The notes under the pieces: model-generated
What the model saw: the letters and a program-made list of their open reading frames with translations, nothing else
What the model was told of the DNA's origin: nothing
Database searches by the model: none
Shown here: positions 1 through 8,303 of the stretch, piece by piece
How the letters are laid out: the number at the start of each line of letters is the position of its first letter
Position numbering within the stretch: position 1 is the first letter of the stretch
Made by a program: the position numbers and the translations under genes
Assembly: GCA_014841835.1 (NCBI GenBank)
Contig: JACYUQ010000003.1
Location: 62,001 to 126,000 of the forward strand
Source: Oxalobacteraceae sp. CFBP 13730
GTDB taxonomy: Bacteria; Pseudomonadota; Gammaproteobacteria; Burkholderiales; Burkholderiaceae_D
Direction: 5' to 3'
Length of the DNA: 64,000 nt

Positions 1-989
1 GGCGCCAGGCCCATGTACGACAGCGCGTGCACGATGCCGGCGCGCCGGGTCGGGTCCGGCTCGTGCGCGGGATCGGGCACCATGCCGTCGACGGTCGTGA
101 CCATCTCGGGCGACGTGCCCCACGTGACCTGCGGCTTGATCGTGGCCACGTCGATCGTGATAGTCGCATCGAACACGGCGCCCGGGTCGCTCTCGAGGGT
201 GCGCCAGTACGCGACGGCGCGCTGCCATTGCGCGCCGCGCGGCGCTTCCGGGCGGCCATCCAGATAAGCAATGGTTTTGTCGTCCACCGCGATCATGCCG
301 CAGCGCGCGCCGGCCTCCACGGTCATATTGCACAGGGTCATGCGGCCTTCCATCGACAAGGCCGTGACCGCCGCGCCGGCATACTCGATCGCATAACCGG
401 TCGCGCCTGCGGTGCCGATCTTGCCGATCATCGCCAGCGCCATGTCCTTGGCCGTCACGCCGGGCGGCAGCACGCCGTCGTAGCGCACCAGCAGGTTCTT
501 CGACTTCTTGCCAAGCAGGCACTGGGTCGCCAGCACATGCTCGACCTCGGACGTGCCGATGCCAAATGCCAGGCAGGCAAATGCGCCGTGCGTGCTCGTG
601 TGGCTGTCGCCGCAGACGACGGAGAGGCCCGGCAACGTCACGCCCTGCTCCGGACCGATCACGTGCACGATGCCCTGGCGCCGGTCCGTCATGCCAATTT
701 CGTCGATCCCGAATTCGTCGCAATTTTTCGTCAGCGTTTCCACCTGCAGGCGTGAGACGGGATCGTCAATGCAGGCCGCGCGGTCGGTGGTGGGAATATT
801 GTGGTCGGCCACGGCCAGGTTCGACGCAATGCGCCAGACCTTGCGCCGGTGTGTGCGCAGGCCTTCGAAGGCCTGCGGGCTCATGACTTCATTGAGTAAA
901 TGGCGGTCGACATACAGCAGTGTCGTGCCGTCGTCCTCGACGTGCACTTCGTGCCGTGACCACAATTTATCGTATAGCGTATCTGCCAT
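1..989 (-). CDS. leuC: 3-isopropylmalate dehydratase large subunit (N-terminal part, runs off the left edge)
   Basis: LeuC with LeuD isomerises 2-isopropylmalate to 3-isopropylmalate in leucine biosynthesis, in the cytoplasm, using a [4Fe-4S] cluster. I translated the minus strand by hand: the ATG at 989 follows a GGAG-type ribosome site and the frame stays open for 329 codons to the edge. The family motifs [10 protein letters not shown] (about residues 61-70) and [11 protein letters not shown] (about 127-137), followed by [14 protein letters not shown], are diagnostic. Full LeuC is about 465-470 residues, so roughly the last 140, including the cluster cysteines, lie outside. leuD and leuB would be expected beyond the left edge. 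It is divergent from the Bug-type binding protein at 1272. Confidence 0.95.
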   Translation of the reverse strand, partial: MADTLYDKLWSRHEVHVEDDGTTLLYVDRHLLNEVMSPQAFEGLRTHRRKVWRIASNLAVADHNIPTTDRAACIDDPVSRLQVETLTKNCDEFGIDEIGMTDRRQGIVHVIGPEQGVTLPGLSVVCGDSHTSTHGAFACLAFGIGTSEVEHVLATQCLLGKKSKNLLVRYDGVLPPGVTAKDMALAMIGKIGTAGATGYAIEYAGAAVTALSMEGRMTLCNMTVEAGARCGMIAVDDKTIAYLDGRPEAPRGAQWQRAVAYWRTLESDPGAVFDATITIDVATIKPQVTWGTSPEMVTTVDGMVPDPAHEPDPTRRAGIVHALSYMGLA

Positions 990-1113
990 GATCTGTCGTC
1001 TCCATCGCGATCGTTCGATTGCCGGCACTGCCCGCTCTGCGGCGGCGTTGCCGGTGGACCGAGTGTGGCCCGAAAAGGCGTGACCGGGGAATCCCTGAAT
1101 CGGCAATTCCCGT

Positions 1114-1146
1114 TTCGCGGATGGCGAAGGCTTCGCGGAATGCGAA
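1114..1146. promoter_or_regulatory. Two tandem palindromes TTCGC-N5-GCGAA in the leuC/tctC divergent region
   Basis: The sequence TTCGC-N5-GCGAA occurs at 1114-1128 and again at 1132-1146, 18 bp apart, in the 282-bp gap between divergent leuC and the binding-protein gene. Each is a perfect 5+5 inverted repeat with a 5-bp spacer, and the spacers are similar (GGATG and GGAAT). A TAATAC that could be a -10 element of the plus-strand gene lies at 1161-1166, which would put the second palindrome over its -35. This fits a dimeric repressor or activator operator, but the protein is unknown. I see no other structure in this gap. Confidence 0.45.
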
Positions 1147-1271
1147 ACCTGCACGACCGATAATACGAATGCCGGACGCGCGAGAAGTCAGTACATTGGC
1201 TTGTACCTTGCTGCACCCAAAGCCCGCCCCGGAGAGCGGGTCATGACAGACACATTCACAGGAGACGTACG

Positions 1272-2228
1272 ATGCTTCGCACCCTTGCCGGCAGCCTGCT
1301 GCTGCTTGCCTCAGCCGCAACCCTTGCCCAATCGCTGCCATCCAAACCGATCACGCTGATCGTTCCCAACCCGCCCGGTGGCGTGGTCGACACGGCCGCG
1401 CGCGTGGTCGCGCAACCGCTCGGGCAGCTGCTCAAGCACACGGTCGTCGTCGACAACCGGCCCGGTGGCAGCGGCAATATCGCGTACCAGACGGTGGCGC
1501 GTTCGGCGCCGGACGGCGCCACGCTGCTGGTGTCGTATTCGGCGTACCACACCGCCAATCCATCCTTGATGACGAAGCTGCCGTGGGCGCCGAAGGATTT
1601 CACGCCCGTCGCGCTGCTGGTCACCGCGACCAATGTCGTGGCCGTGCACCCGTCCCTGCCAGTCAATACGCTCGGTGAACTGGTGGCGTACCTGAAAAAG
1701 AATCCCGGCAAATTCAGCTACGCATCACAGGGCAACGGTTCGCTGTCGCATATCGGGACCGAGCTGTTCAAGCAGCAGACGGGCACGAATATGCTGCACG
1801 TTCCGTACAAGGGTTCCGGCCAGGCGGTCGCGGACGTGCTGTCGGGCCGCGTGCACGTGTTCATCACGACGCCGCCGTCGGTGATGCAGCATGTCCAGTC
1901 CGGCAAACTGAAGGCGCTGGCCATCGCCGGCAAGGCGCGTCATCCGATGCTGCCGCAGGTACCGACGACGGCCGAAGCGGGCTTCCCCGACTTCACGCTC
2001 GAAGCCTGGGTGGGGCTGTTCGCACCCGCGGGCACGCCGCCGGCTCTCGTCACGCAACTGACCAATGGCGTGAAGAGTGCGCTGGAGACGCCGGAAGCGA
2101 AAAAACAGGCCGATGCGCAGGGCGTCGAAATCCACTACCTGAATCCGCCTGCCGTCGCCAGCCTCGTGACGGGCGAGCTTGATTACTGGAACAAGGTCAT
2201 CAAGAAGGCGAACATCACGCTCGACTGA
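1272..2228 (+). CDS. Bug/TctC-family tripartite tricarboxylate transporter substrate-binding protein
   Basis: A 318-residue periplasmic binding protein of the Bug family, which captures carboxylates for TTT transporters or acts as a sensor. A signal peptide is clear (hydrophobic core in residues 5-19, ending near LAQS). The family signature region around PNPPGGVVDTAARVVA (about 34-49) and VDNRPGGSGNIA are typical of the Bug fold. The ATG at 1272 has GGAGA 8 bases upstream. No tctA or tctB membrane genes are nearby, as is common for these greatly expanded orphan genes in betaproteobacteria. The ligand cannot be told. A GC-rich hairpin just past the stop (arms 2242-2248 and 2256-2262) lies inside the convergent channel gene. 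Confidence 0.9.
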   Translation: MLRTLAGSLLLLASAATLAQSLPSKPITLIVPNPPGGVVDTAARVVAQPLGQLLKHTVVVDNRPGGSGNIAYQTVARSAPDGATLLVSYSAYHTANPSLMTKLPWAPKDFTPVALLVTATNVVAVHPSLPVNTLGELVAYLKKNPGKFSYASQGNGSLSHIGTELFKQQTGTNMLHVPYKGSGQAVADVLSGRVHVFITTPPSVMQHVQSGKLKALAIAGKARHPMLPQVPTTAEAGFPDFTLEAWVGLFAPAGTPPALVTQLTNGVKSALETPEAKKQADAQGVEIHYLNPPAVASLVTGELDYWNKVIKKANITLD

Positions 2229-2238
2229 TGCGCTGTCG

Positions 2239-3138
2239 TCAGGCCTGGTCTGCCGCCAGGCCGGCGCCGCAATCCTTGCAGAACTGCGCGCGCGGAACGT
2301 GGCCCGTGCTGCCGCAACTCTTGCAGGTACGTAGTTCGCCGCGCGGTGCGTGGCGCGACAGCTTTTGCGACGTCATTTCGGCGCTGACGATCCCCGTCGG
2401 CACCGCCAGGATGCCCCAGCCAAGCAGCATCATGAACGACGCAATTGCCTTGCCCAGGTGGGTGTGCGGCGTGATGTCGCCGTAGCCGACTGTGGTGATC
2501 GTCACTGTGGCCCAGTACATCGCCATCGGGATGCTGGTAAAGCCGCTTTCGGGGCCCTCGACCACGTACATGACAGTACCCAGAATCAGGATCAGCATCA
2601 GCACGACCGACAGGAACACCATGATCTTGCGCTTGCTGGCCACCAGCGCCTCACCGAGACGCGTGTACTCGTCGACATAACGCGTGAGCTTGAGGATGCG
2701 GAAGATGCGCAGCAGGCGCAGGATGCGTACGTCGAGAAACACCTGGCTGCCCGGCACCAGCAGCGAAATCCAGGTCGGCAGCACCGACACCAGATCGATC
2801 ACCCCATAGAAGCTGCGCGCATAGCGCATCGGGCGCTGGACGCAGACCAGGCGCGCGATGTACTCGAGCGTGAAGAAGATCGTGAACGTCCATTCGAGCA
2901 CCGACATCTGCGCCGCATAACGCCGGCCGATGGCCGGCACACTGTCGAGCACCACGGTGAGGATGCTGAGCAGGATGATCGCCACCAGCGCGAGGTCGAA
3001 ACGGCGCCCGGCCGGCGTGTCGGTGCCGAAGATGACATCGAACATGCGCGCACGCCAGCCGTCCGCCGGGCGACCCAGCAGGGTTGGCATATCGCGCGGC
3101 GCGGTCGGGACGGTGTGGTTGTCGGTCGCCCGGCTCAT
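2239..3138 (-). CDS. Voltage-gated-type potassium channel (ion transporter) with C-terminal zinc ribbon
   Basis: A 299-residue six-helix cation channel. S1-S3 run from about residue 46 to 125. S4 (about 136-153) carries arginines or lysine at three-residue spacing, the voltage-sensor pattern. The pore helix leads to the selectivity filter TVGYGD at 216-221, so potassium is the likely ion. After S6 the tail has two CxxC pairs, C272/C275 and C287/C290, resembling a zinc ribbon. I chose ATG 3138 rather than a longer upstream frame because its ATG overlaps the TGA of the preceding FMN reductase (ATGA), implying translational coupling. The stop lies 11 bp from the convergent binding-protein gene. 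Confidence 0.88.
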   Translation of the reverse strand: MSRATDNHTVPTAPRDMPTLLGRPADGWRARMFDVIFGTDTPAGRRFDLALVAIILLSILTVVLDSVPAIGRRYAAQMSVLEWTFTIFFTLEYIARLVCVQRPMRYARSFYGVIDLVSVLPTWISLLVPGSQVFLDVRILRLLRIFRILKLTRYVDEYTRLGEALVASKRKIMVFLSVVLMLILILGTVMYVVEGPESGFTSIPMAMYWATVTITTVGYGDITPHTHLGKAIASFMMLLGWGILAVPTGIVSAEMTSQKLSRHAPRGELRTCKSCGSTGHVPRAQFCKDCGAGLAADQA

Positions 3139-3689
3139 CGGGCGTGCTGCGTGACCCAGGCGCCAAAGGCAGCCATGAATTTTTCGAAGAAGGCGCGCGT
3201 GCTGTCGTCGATCAGCCTGTCGCCTTCGTACTTGGCAGCGACGCCGCCGATATACGCTTCCGGCGCCGGCATCGTTGGCATGTTCAGGAACGGCAGCATC
3301 TGGCGCAGGTGGTGGTTGGCGCCGAAGCCGCCCAGGACGCCGGGCGAGACGCTGACCACGGCGCATGGCTTGTCGGCGAATGCCGCCTTGCCATAGGGGC
3401 GCGAGCCGACGTCGATGGCGTTCTTGAGCGAACCCGGTACCGAGCGGTTGTATTCGGGCGTGCAGAACAGGATGGCGTCGGCAGCGCCAATCGCCTCGCG
3501 AAACACCGTGAACGCGGGCGGCGGCGTGGCGGTTTCGTCGTCCTCGTTGTACAGCGGCAGGTCGCGCAGTTCGACGATCGTCAGCTCAAAGCCTTCCGGG
3601 GCTACGTCGATGAGGCTGTTGGCAACGCGGCGGGTGAACGATTCCTTGCGCAGGCTGCCGACGAGGACGGCGATTTTCTTGGTGGTCAT
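3135..3689 (-). CDS. NADPH-dependent FMN reductase family protein
   Basis: A 184-residue flavodoxin-like flavoprotein that reduces FMN or quinones with NAD(P)H, probably cytoplasmic. The FMN phosphate loop GSLRKESF is at residues 11-18, and the family motif PEYNRSVPGSLKNAID starts at residue 78. The length matches the ChrR/YieF/azoreductase-like branch. ATG 3689 is chosen because the protein then starts directly before the first beta strand (KIAVLVGS). It is translationally coupled to the ion channel downstream through a 4-base overlap. Whether flavin reduction and the channel are linked functionally is unknown, although redox-linked channel pairs exist. Confidence 0.9.
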   Translation of the reverse strand: MTTKKIAVLVGSLRKESFTRRVANSLIDVAPEGFELTIVELRDLPLYNEDDETATPPPAFTVFREAIGAADAILFCTPEYNRSVPGSLKNAIDVGSRPYGKAAFADKPCAVVSVSPGVLGGFGANHHLRQMLPFLNMPTMPAPEAYIGGVAAKYEGDRLIDDSTRAFFEKFMAAFGAWVTQHAR

Positions 3690-3763
3690 GGCGATTCCTT
3701 GGTTATGCAGGATGTGTATTGTCGATCGCTCATGATAACCAGTTTCACCCCGACGCTGGGCCA

Positions 3764-4069
3764 TTACAGGCGCAGGCGCCGGTACATCTGCAGGAAGCGC
3801 TTGCGCGCCGCCTTGCTCAAAACCACGACCGGATCGCCATGCCACGCATACAGGAACGGCGCGCCGCCCTGGCGGTCGCTGATGCGCACCGACAGCAAAA
3901 AGCACGTGCCCAGCGGGTACTGCGCCAGATCGAGCAGGCGACGCGAACACTGTACGCGCATGCCCGTCGAAAATGCCTGCCCCGAGACGGGCGAAATGCA
4001 TGGCCGGCCACGCCAGTCCAGGCTGGATTCCACCGCCACCTCGCGGTAGGCCCATGCATCGCGCGCCAT
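3764..4069 (-). CDS. Hypothetical protein, 101 residues
   Basis: A short, basic, soluble-looking protein with no signal peptide or membrane helix. I do not recognise a family. The reading starts at ATG 4069, two bases after the stop of the MFS transporter upstream, so the two genes are probably co-transcribed. The C-terminus is strongly basic (KAARKRFLQMYRRLRL). The larger open frame beginning at 4171 would overlap the MFS gene and is less likely. The coding frame is inferred from position and lack of stops only. Confidence 0.6.
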   Translation of the reverse strand: MARDAWAYREVAVESSLDWRGRPCISPVSGQAFSTGMRVQCSRRLLDLAQYPLGTCFLLSVRISDRQGGAPFLYAWHGDPVVVLSKAARKRFLQMYRRLRL

Positions 4070-4071
4070 CG

Positions 4072-5328
4072 TTACGCCTTCGCCAGCGCCGGCGCACGGG
4101 CCACGTGCGCCTCGCGGATCGGCAGATTGATCAGCGCGGCGGCTGCAGCCAGGGCCATGTCGGCGTACCACATCCAGCTGTAATCACCCGTGTGGACGAC
4201 GGCCAGCCCGCCCAGCCAGGCACCGAAGAAGCCGCCGATCTGGTGCGACAGCAGGGTCATGCCGAACAGCGTGGCCAGGTAGCGCACGCCGAACAGCTTG
4301 CCCACCAGGCCTGCCGTTGGCGGCACCGTCGCCAGCCAGGTAAAGCCCAGCGCGCCGGCAAAAATATAAAAGGTCCAGGCGGTCTTGGGCGCCAGCAGAT
4401 ACAGGCCGACGATGACGACGCGGCTCGCGTAGATCCAGAACAGCAGCGACTTCATGCGATAGCGCGAGGCCAGCATCCCGGCTGAAAGGCTGCCGGCGAT
4501 GTTGAAGAGGCCAATCAGCGCAAGCGCCGTGGCCGACACCGTCGTCGGCAAGCCGCACATGGCGACTTCGCCCGGCAAGTGGGTGACGAGAAAGGCGATG
4601 TGAAAGCCGCAGGTGAAAAAGCCCGCATGCAGGCACAGGTAGCTGCGGTCGCGCAGTGCCTGGCGCAGTTGCTGGCCGAGGGCGATGGTGGGTGCTGCCG
4701 GTGCGGCCGGTGCGGCCGTCGGCAATGCCGGCGCAACGGCAGCGCGCTTGCGGCGCAGCGGCCAGGCCAGAGGGATGGTGAGCAAGGCGGTGGCGGCCAG
4801 CGTCAGCATCGCCACGATCCAGCCGGCGCCGGCGATGATCGCGCCCATCAGCGGCGCGAGCGCGAACTGGCCGAACGAGCCGCCGGCATTGATGAAACCG
4901 GATGCGAATGCGCGGCGTTCGGGCGGCAGGCGCTGCGCCGTGGCGCCGATCAGGATCGAGAAGCTGCCCGCCCCTGCCCCGGCCGCCGACAGGAAACCCA
5001 TCGTCAGCAACAGCGCCCACTCGGAACCGACGAACGGCGTGGCGGCCGTGCCGACCGCCAGCATCACGCCACCCAGGGCGATGACGCGGCCCGGCCCGTA
5101 CTTGTCGGCCACGGCGCCAAAGACCGGCTGCGCCACGCCCCACATCAGCTGCGCCACCGCCATCACGAAGCTGATGGTGGCAACGCCCAGGCCGGTAGCC
5201 GTGTTGAGCGGTGACAGGAACAGGCCGCTGGTCAGGCGCGTCCCCGTCGTGATCATCATGACGGCGCTGGCCACCAGGATCAGGGTCCAGGCCGCGCGCG
5301 GCGACAGGTGGGCGGGGGCGTTTGTCAT
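4072..5328 (-). CDS. Major facilitator superfamily transporter
   Basis: A 418-residue inner-membrane transporter with about twelve hydrophobic helices and a hydrophilic, Ala/Pro-rich central loop (about residues 200-215) separating the two halves. The motif after TM2 (AVADKYGPGRVI) matches the MFS motif A, which normally reads GxLaDrxGrr. The overall sequence resembles oxalate/formate-antiporter-like and MFS_1 carriers, but the substrate cannot be told. The gene is followed after 2 bp by the 101-residue hypothetical gene and separated by 51 bp from ispF. Confidence 0.9.
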   Translation of the reverse strand: MTNAPAHLSPRAAWTLILVASAVMMITTGTRLTSGLFLSPLNTATGLGVATISFVMAVAQLMWGVAQPVFGAVADKYGPGRVIALGGVMLAVGTAATPFVGSEWALLLTMGFLSAAGAGAGSFSILIGATAQRLPPERRAFASGFINAGGSFGQFALAPLMGAIIAGAGWIVAMLTLAATALLTIPLAWPLRRKRAAVAPALPTAAPAAPAAPTIALGQQLRQALRDRSYLCLHAGFFTCGFHIAFLVTHLPGEVAMCGLPTTVSATALALIGLFNIAGSLSAGMLASRYRMKSLLFWIYASRVVIVGLYLLAPKTAWTFYIFAGALGFTWLATVPPTAGLVGKLFGVRYLATLFGMTLLSHQIGGFFGAWLGGLAVVHTGDYSWMWYADMALAAAAALINLPIREAHVARAPALAKA

Positions 5329-5379
5329 TTGGCAATTATAGAGCCACCGCCCCGCCCCAAGCGACGGTCAGTCGACAGA

Positions 5380-5895
5380 TTAGTCAGCTGGCATGCGAAT
5401 CAGCAACGCGGTCGATTGCGCGGCCATGCCTTCTTCGCGCCCGAGGTAGCCGAGCTTCTCGTTGGTCTTGGCCTTGATGTTGACCTGCTGCGGCGAGACG
5501 CCCAGGTCTTCGGCAATACGGGTGACCATCAGCGGGATGTGCGGCGCCATCTTCGGCTGCTGCGCGATGATGGTCGCGTCGATATTGCCGATCGTGTAGC
5601 CGGCATGCAGCACGCGGTTCGCCACTTCGCGCAGCAGCGTGCGCGAATCGGCGCCAGCGAACATCGGGTCGGTGTCCGGGAAGTGCTTGCCGATGTCGCC
5701 CAGCGCGGCCGCGCCCAGCAGCGAATCGATGATCGCGTGCAGCAGCACGTCGGCATCCGAATGGCCTTGCAGGCCAAGGCGGTGCGGGATCGTCACGCCG
5801 CCGACGATGAGCTTGCGCCCTTCGACGAGCGCGTGGTTGTCGTAGCCGGTGCCGATACGAAACGGTGGAGTGGGATTGTAGGATGCGAGTGCCAT
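5380..5895 (-). CDS. ispF: 2-C-methyl-D-erythritol 2,4-cyclodiphosphate synthase
   Basis: IspF forms the cyclic diphosphate 2-C-methyl-D-erythritol 2,4-cyclodiphosphate, releasing CMP, in the MEP pathway to isoprenoids. The 171-residue protein has metal ligands D19, H21 and H53, which align with D8, H10 and H42 of the E. coli enzyme at a constant offset of 11. The [11 protein letters not shown] motif (44-54) and the C-terminal KAKTNEKLG motif are intact. The N-terminal extension of about 11 residues relative to E. coli is minor. It follows ispD by 21 bp in the same direction, the usual proteobacterial order. Confidence 0.97.
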   Translation of the reverse strand: MALASYNPTPPFRIGTGYDNHALVEGRKLIVGGVTIPHRLGLQGHSDADVLLHAIIDSLLGAAALGDIGKHFPDTDPMFAGADSRTLLREVANRVLHAGYTIGNIDATIIAQQPKMAPHIPLMVTRIAEDLGVSPQQVNIKAKTNEKLGYLGREEGMAAQSTALLIRMPAD

Positions 5896-5916
5896 GATGA
5901 TGGGTTCTTGTCTTGG

Positions 5917-6666
5917 TCAGATGGAGGCGTCGGCGGCCAGGTACATCTCGGCGATACGGATGTCCGATGGCAGCGTGACTTTGAGGTTGCGCGGGTGCCC
6001 TTCCACCAGCCTGGGAGCCAGGCCGAGGGCTTCGACCGCGCTGGCGTCGTCGGTGATGGCGGCAGGATCGGTCGCCGCGTCGAGCGCGCGGCACAGCAGC
6101 GCGTAGGTGAACATCTGCGGCGTCTGGGCCAGCCACAGATTGGCGCGGTCCACGGTGGCGATGGCGCCATCGCTACGCCGCTTGACGGTATCGACCACCG
6201 GCAGGGCCAGCAGGCCGCCGGCCGGATGGTCGCCCGTCCCGGTGATCAGGCGTTCGATCAGCGCCGCGTTCAGCCCGGGGCGCGCCGCGTCATGCACCAG
6301 CACGTGGTCGGTATCGGCCAGCGTGGCGCGTACGGCGTGCAAGCCGTTGCGGATCGATTCCATGCGCGTCGCGCCGCCACAGCGCAACACGGTGACGCGG
6401 CTCGCGCCATCGTTGGCGTCGGGCAGCACCGCGTCGATGAACGGGTCGTCAGGACTGACAACGACGTAGGTGTGGGCAATTAGCAAGCTGGACAGAAAAG
6501 CGTCGACCGTGTGGCGCAGCATCGGCTTGGCGCCGATCGCGAGGTATTGCTTGGGGCTGCCGGCAGCCATGCGTGCACCGACCCCGGCAGCCGGAATCAG
6601 GGCCACGTGGCGACGGCTTGCGTCGGGTTGTTCGTTCATTGTCATCAACAGCTGGTTCTCATCCAT
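5917..6666 (-). CDS. ispD: 2-C-methyl-D-erythritol 4-phosphate cytidylyltransferase
   Basis: IspD transfers CMP from CTP to methylerythritol phosphate, two steps before IspF in the MEP pathway. The nucleotide-binding loop PAAGVGARM is at residues 25-33, followed by PKQY (38-41), and the VHDAARPG motif is present mid-protein. The annotated start at 6666 overlaps the stop of the upstream secreted protein by 8 bp. Internal ATGs at 6645 and 6639 would give a length closer to the family norm, and none has a good ribosome site, so the exact start is uncertain. Confidence 0.96.
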   Translation of the reverse strand: MDENQLLMTMNEQPDASRRHVALIPAAGVGARMAAGSPKQYLAIGAKPMLRHTVDAFLSSLLIAHTYVVVSPDDPFIDAVLPDANDGASRVTVLRCGGATRMESIRNGLHAVRATLADTDHVLVHDAARPGLNAALIERLITGTGDHPAGGLLALPVVDTVKRRSDGAIATVDRANLWLAQTPQMFTYALLCRALDAATDPAAITDDASAVEALGLAPRLVEGHPRNLKVTLPSDIRIAEMYLAADASI

Positions 6667-7354
6667 TGCGGCGTGCGGTTCTCAGCAACGACTGTACCTC
6701 ACCTGCACAAACCTTGCCCAGGCGGGCGTACTCCTGCGGCGTGTCGATGGCCGCCTGCAGCACTTCGACCCTGGCCATCTCGCCCTTGATATAAGGCATC
6801 CAGCTACGGTCGATCTCGCGCTGCAGCAGCGCCTGCGCCTGGCCGATGGGCGCGTACAGCGGCTTGCCGGCAAAGCGCCCCGCCAGCCTTGCGCGCACGG
6901 TCGCTTCGGCCTTCGGCATGAAGCTCTGGTACGTGGTCAGGTGGCGCATTTCGTGGGCCAGCACTTCGCGGTAGGCGCACGATGTGGGCGGGAATTCGCG
7001 GCTGACATATACGACGATGGGCGCGTAATCGAGACTGACATCAATCCGCGGCGCCACGCATTCGTAGCCGGTGGCTGGATCGGCCAGCATGCGCCCGCCG
7101 ACATTGATGCGCACGCGGGCCTCGGTGTGGGTCAGGCCCAGCACCCACGAGCCGCGCCGCACGCTGGGCATCAGGCGCGTGAGGTCGTAATACGAGCGGG
7201 TGTTGTCGATGCGATAGCCCTGCTCGCGCGTCGACAGCACCGAGATGCTTTCGCCGATCGTGTCTTCGCAGCGCGCCTGCAGCGGCGTGCGGGTCTGGGC
7301 CGACGCCGCTGAAACCAGTAACGACAGCAGTGCTGCCAACAACAGGTGCTGCAT
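6659..7354 (-). CDS. Predicted secreted protein with an HExxH metalloprotease-like motif
   Basis: A 231-residue protein with a clear signal peptide (hydrophobic residues 3-17, cleavage near ASA-Q). It contains VLAHEMRHLTTY, where H134-E135 and H138 match the HExxH zinc-binding core of many metallopeptidases. Two or three cysteines may form disulphides in the periplasm. I do not recognise a named family. The motif falls after a beta-rich stretch (APIVVYVSREFP), as in several small zincin-like domains. ATG 7354 is 5 bp after the NUDIX gene stop. Function is unknown: peptidase activity is inferred from one motif only. Confidence 0.7.
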   Translation of the reverse strand: MQHLLLAALLSLLVSAASAQTRTPLQARCEDTIGESISVLSTREQGYRIDNTRSYYDLTRLMPSVRRGSWVLGLTHTEARVRINVGGRMLADPATGYECVAPRIDVSLDYAPIVVYVSREFPPTSCAYREVLAHEMRHLTTYQSFMPKAEATVRARLAGRFAGKPLYAPIGQAQALLQREIDRSWMPYIKGEMARVEVLQAAIDTPQEYARLGKVCAGEVQSLLRTARRNG

Positions 7355-7359
7355 CGTGA

Positions 7360-7914
7360 TCAGGCAGGCGTCCAGTCGCCAGCCAGGATTTTCTCGAGCC
7401 AGAACGTGCCGATGATCGTCTTGACGTCGGTGATCTCGCCACGGCGCACGAGTGCCAAGAGTTCGGGCAGCGTGACGGAAAACAGTTCGAGGAATTCGCC
7501 GGCATCGAGCTGTTGCTCGCCGTGCGTCAGGTCTTCGGCCAGGAAGATTTCGAGGTGCTCGTCCGAGTACGCAATGGCATTGTGGATCGTGCAGACGAAG
7601 CGCCACTTGGCCGCCGTGTAGCCGGTCTCCTCGACCAGTTCGCGCTTGGCGCAGTCGAGGTGGTCTTCGCCCGGATCGATTTTACCGGCCGGGAATTCGA
7701 TGAAGACCTTGCCATTCGGGTAGCGGAACTGGCGTTCCAGCAGGATGCGGCCATCGGGCAGCAGTGGCAGGATGACGACGGCGCCAGGGTGGCGGATGAA
7801 TTCGCGGTGGCTTTCCTTGCCGTCCGGCAGACGGATGCGGTCACGTTCGACCTTCAGGAAGTGGCCATCGTAGACGACGCCGCCGTCGAGGCGGGTTTCT
7901 TTCAGTTCCGACAC
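7360..7914 (-). CDS. NUDIX hydrolase, ADP-ribose pyrophosphatase type
   Basis: A 184-residue cytoplasmic NUDIX enzyme that probably hydrolyses ADP-ribose or a related nucleoside diphosphate compound. The NUDIX box GX5EX7REUXEEXGU is complete at residues 77-99 (GKIDPGEDHLDCAKRELVEE, then TGY). The start is a GTG at 7914, chosen because AAGGAG stands 6 bases upstream. A longer open frame to 8040 would run back into the DUF2818 gene. The NudF-like N-terminal dimerisation strands precede the box. Confidence 0.92.
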   Translation of the reverse strand: MSELKETRLDGGVVYDGHFLKVERDRIRLPDGKESHREFIRHPGAVVILPLLPDGRILLERQFRYPNGKVFIEFPAGKIDPGEDHLDCAKRELVEETGYTAAKWRFVCTIHNAIAYSDEHLEIFLAEDLTHGEQQLDAGEFLELFSVTLPELLALVRRGEITDVKTIIGTFWLEKILAGDWTPA

Positions 7915-7973
7915 TATGTGCTCCTTATCGTTGAGGCTGCGATACGGAGCATCATAAGCGAACCGCTCGATCT

Positions 7974-8300
7974 CTACCTGCGTGGTTTGTGCAGATACCG
8001 CATGACGAAGCCGGGAAATGCCAGCACCAGGAACAGGCACCCGGTCACGGCGTGAAACTCCCAGGTCTGCACGGCCACCGACCCGATGCGCGATTCAAGC
8101 AGGCGGGCAATGAAGCCCACCACGAAGTACAGGACGATCAGCTCGAGCAGCCGTACCGGGAACGGCTTGGTGCGCCGCTCCCCGGCCGGTTTGCGGCTGG
8201 GGAGCACCACGAGCCCGAACAGGCGCTCGTTGATGAACGGCAGGTTGGCGGCAGCCAGTGCAAGCAGCACCACCAGCCAGGTGGCCAGGTTCAGATCCAC
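7974..8300 (-). CDS. DUF2818 family inner-membrane protein
   Basis: A 108-residue membrane protein with about three helices (roughly residues 5-25, 50-70 and 80-100) and a basic loop between helices 1 and 2. This family is habitually found directly after nuoN in betaproteobacteria, and here its ATG is 3 bp after the nuoN stop. A role in complex I assembly or stability is a guess from position only. Confidence 0.85.
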   Translation of the reverse strand: MDLNLATWLVVLLALAAANLPFINERLFGLVVLPSRKPAGERRTKPFPVRLLELIVLYFVVGFIARLLESRIGSVAVQTWEFHAVTGCLFLVLAFPGFVMRYLHKPRR

Positions 8301-8303
8301 GCC

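Noticed and set aside
2242..2262. Hairpin as the terminator of the Bug binding-protein gene
   Set aside because: The arms are inside the C-terminal codons of the convergent channel gene and no T-run follows; more likely a codon effect.
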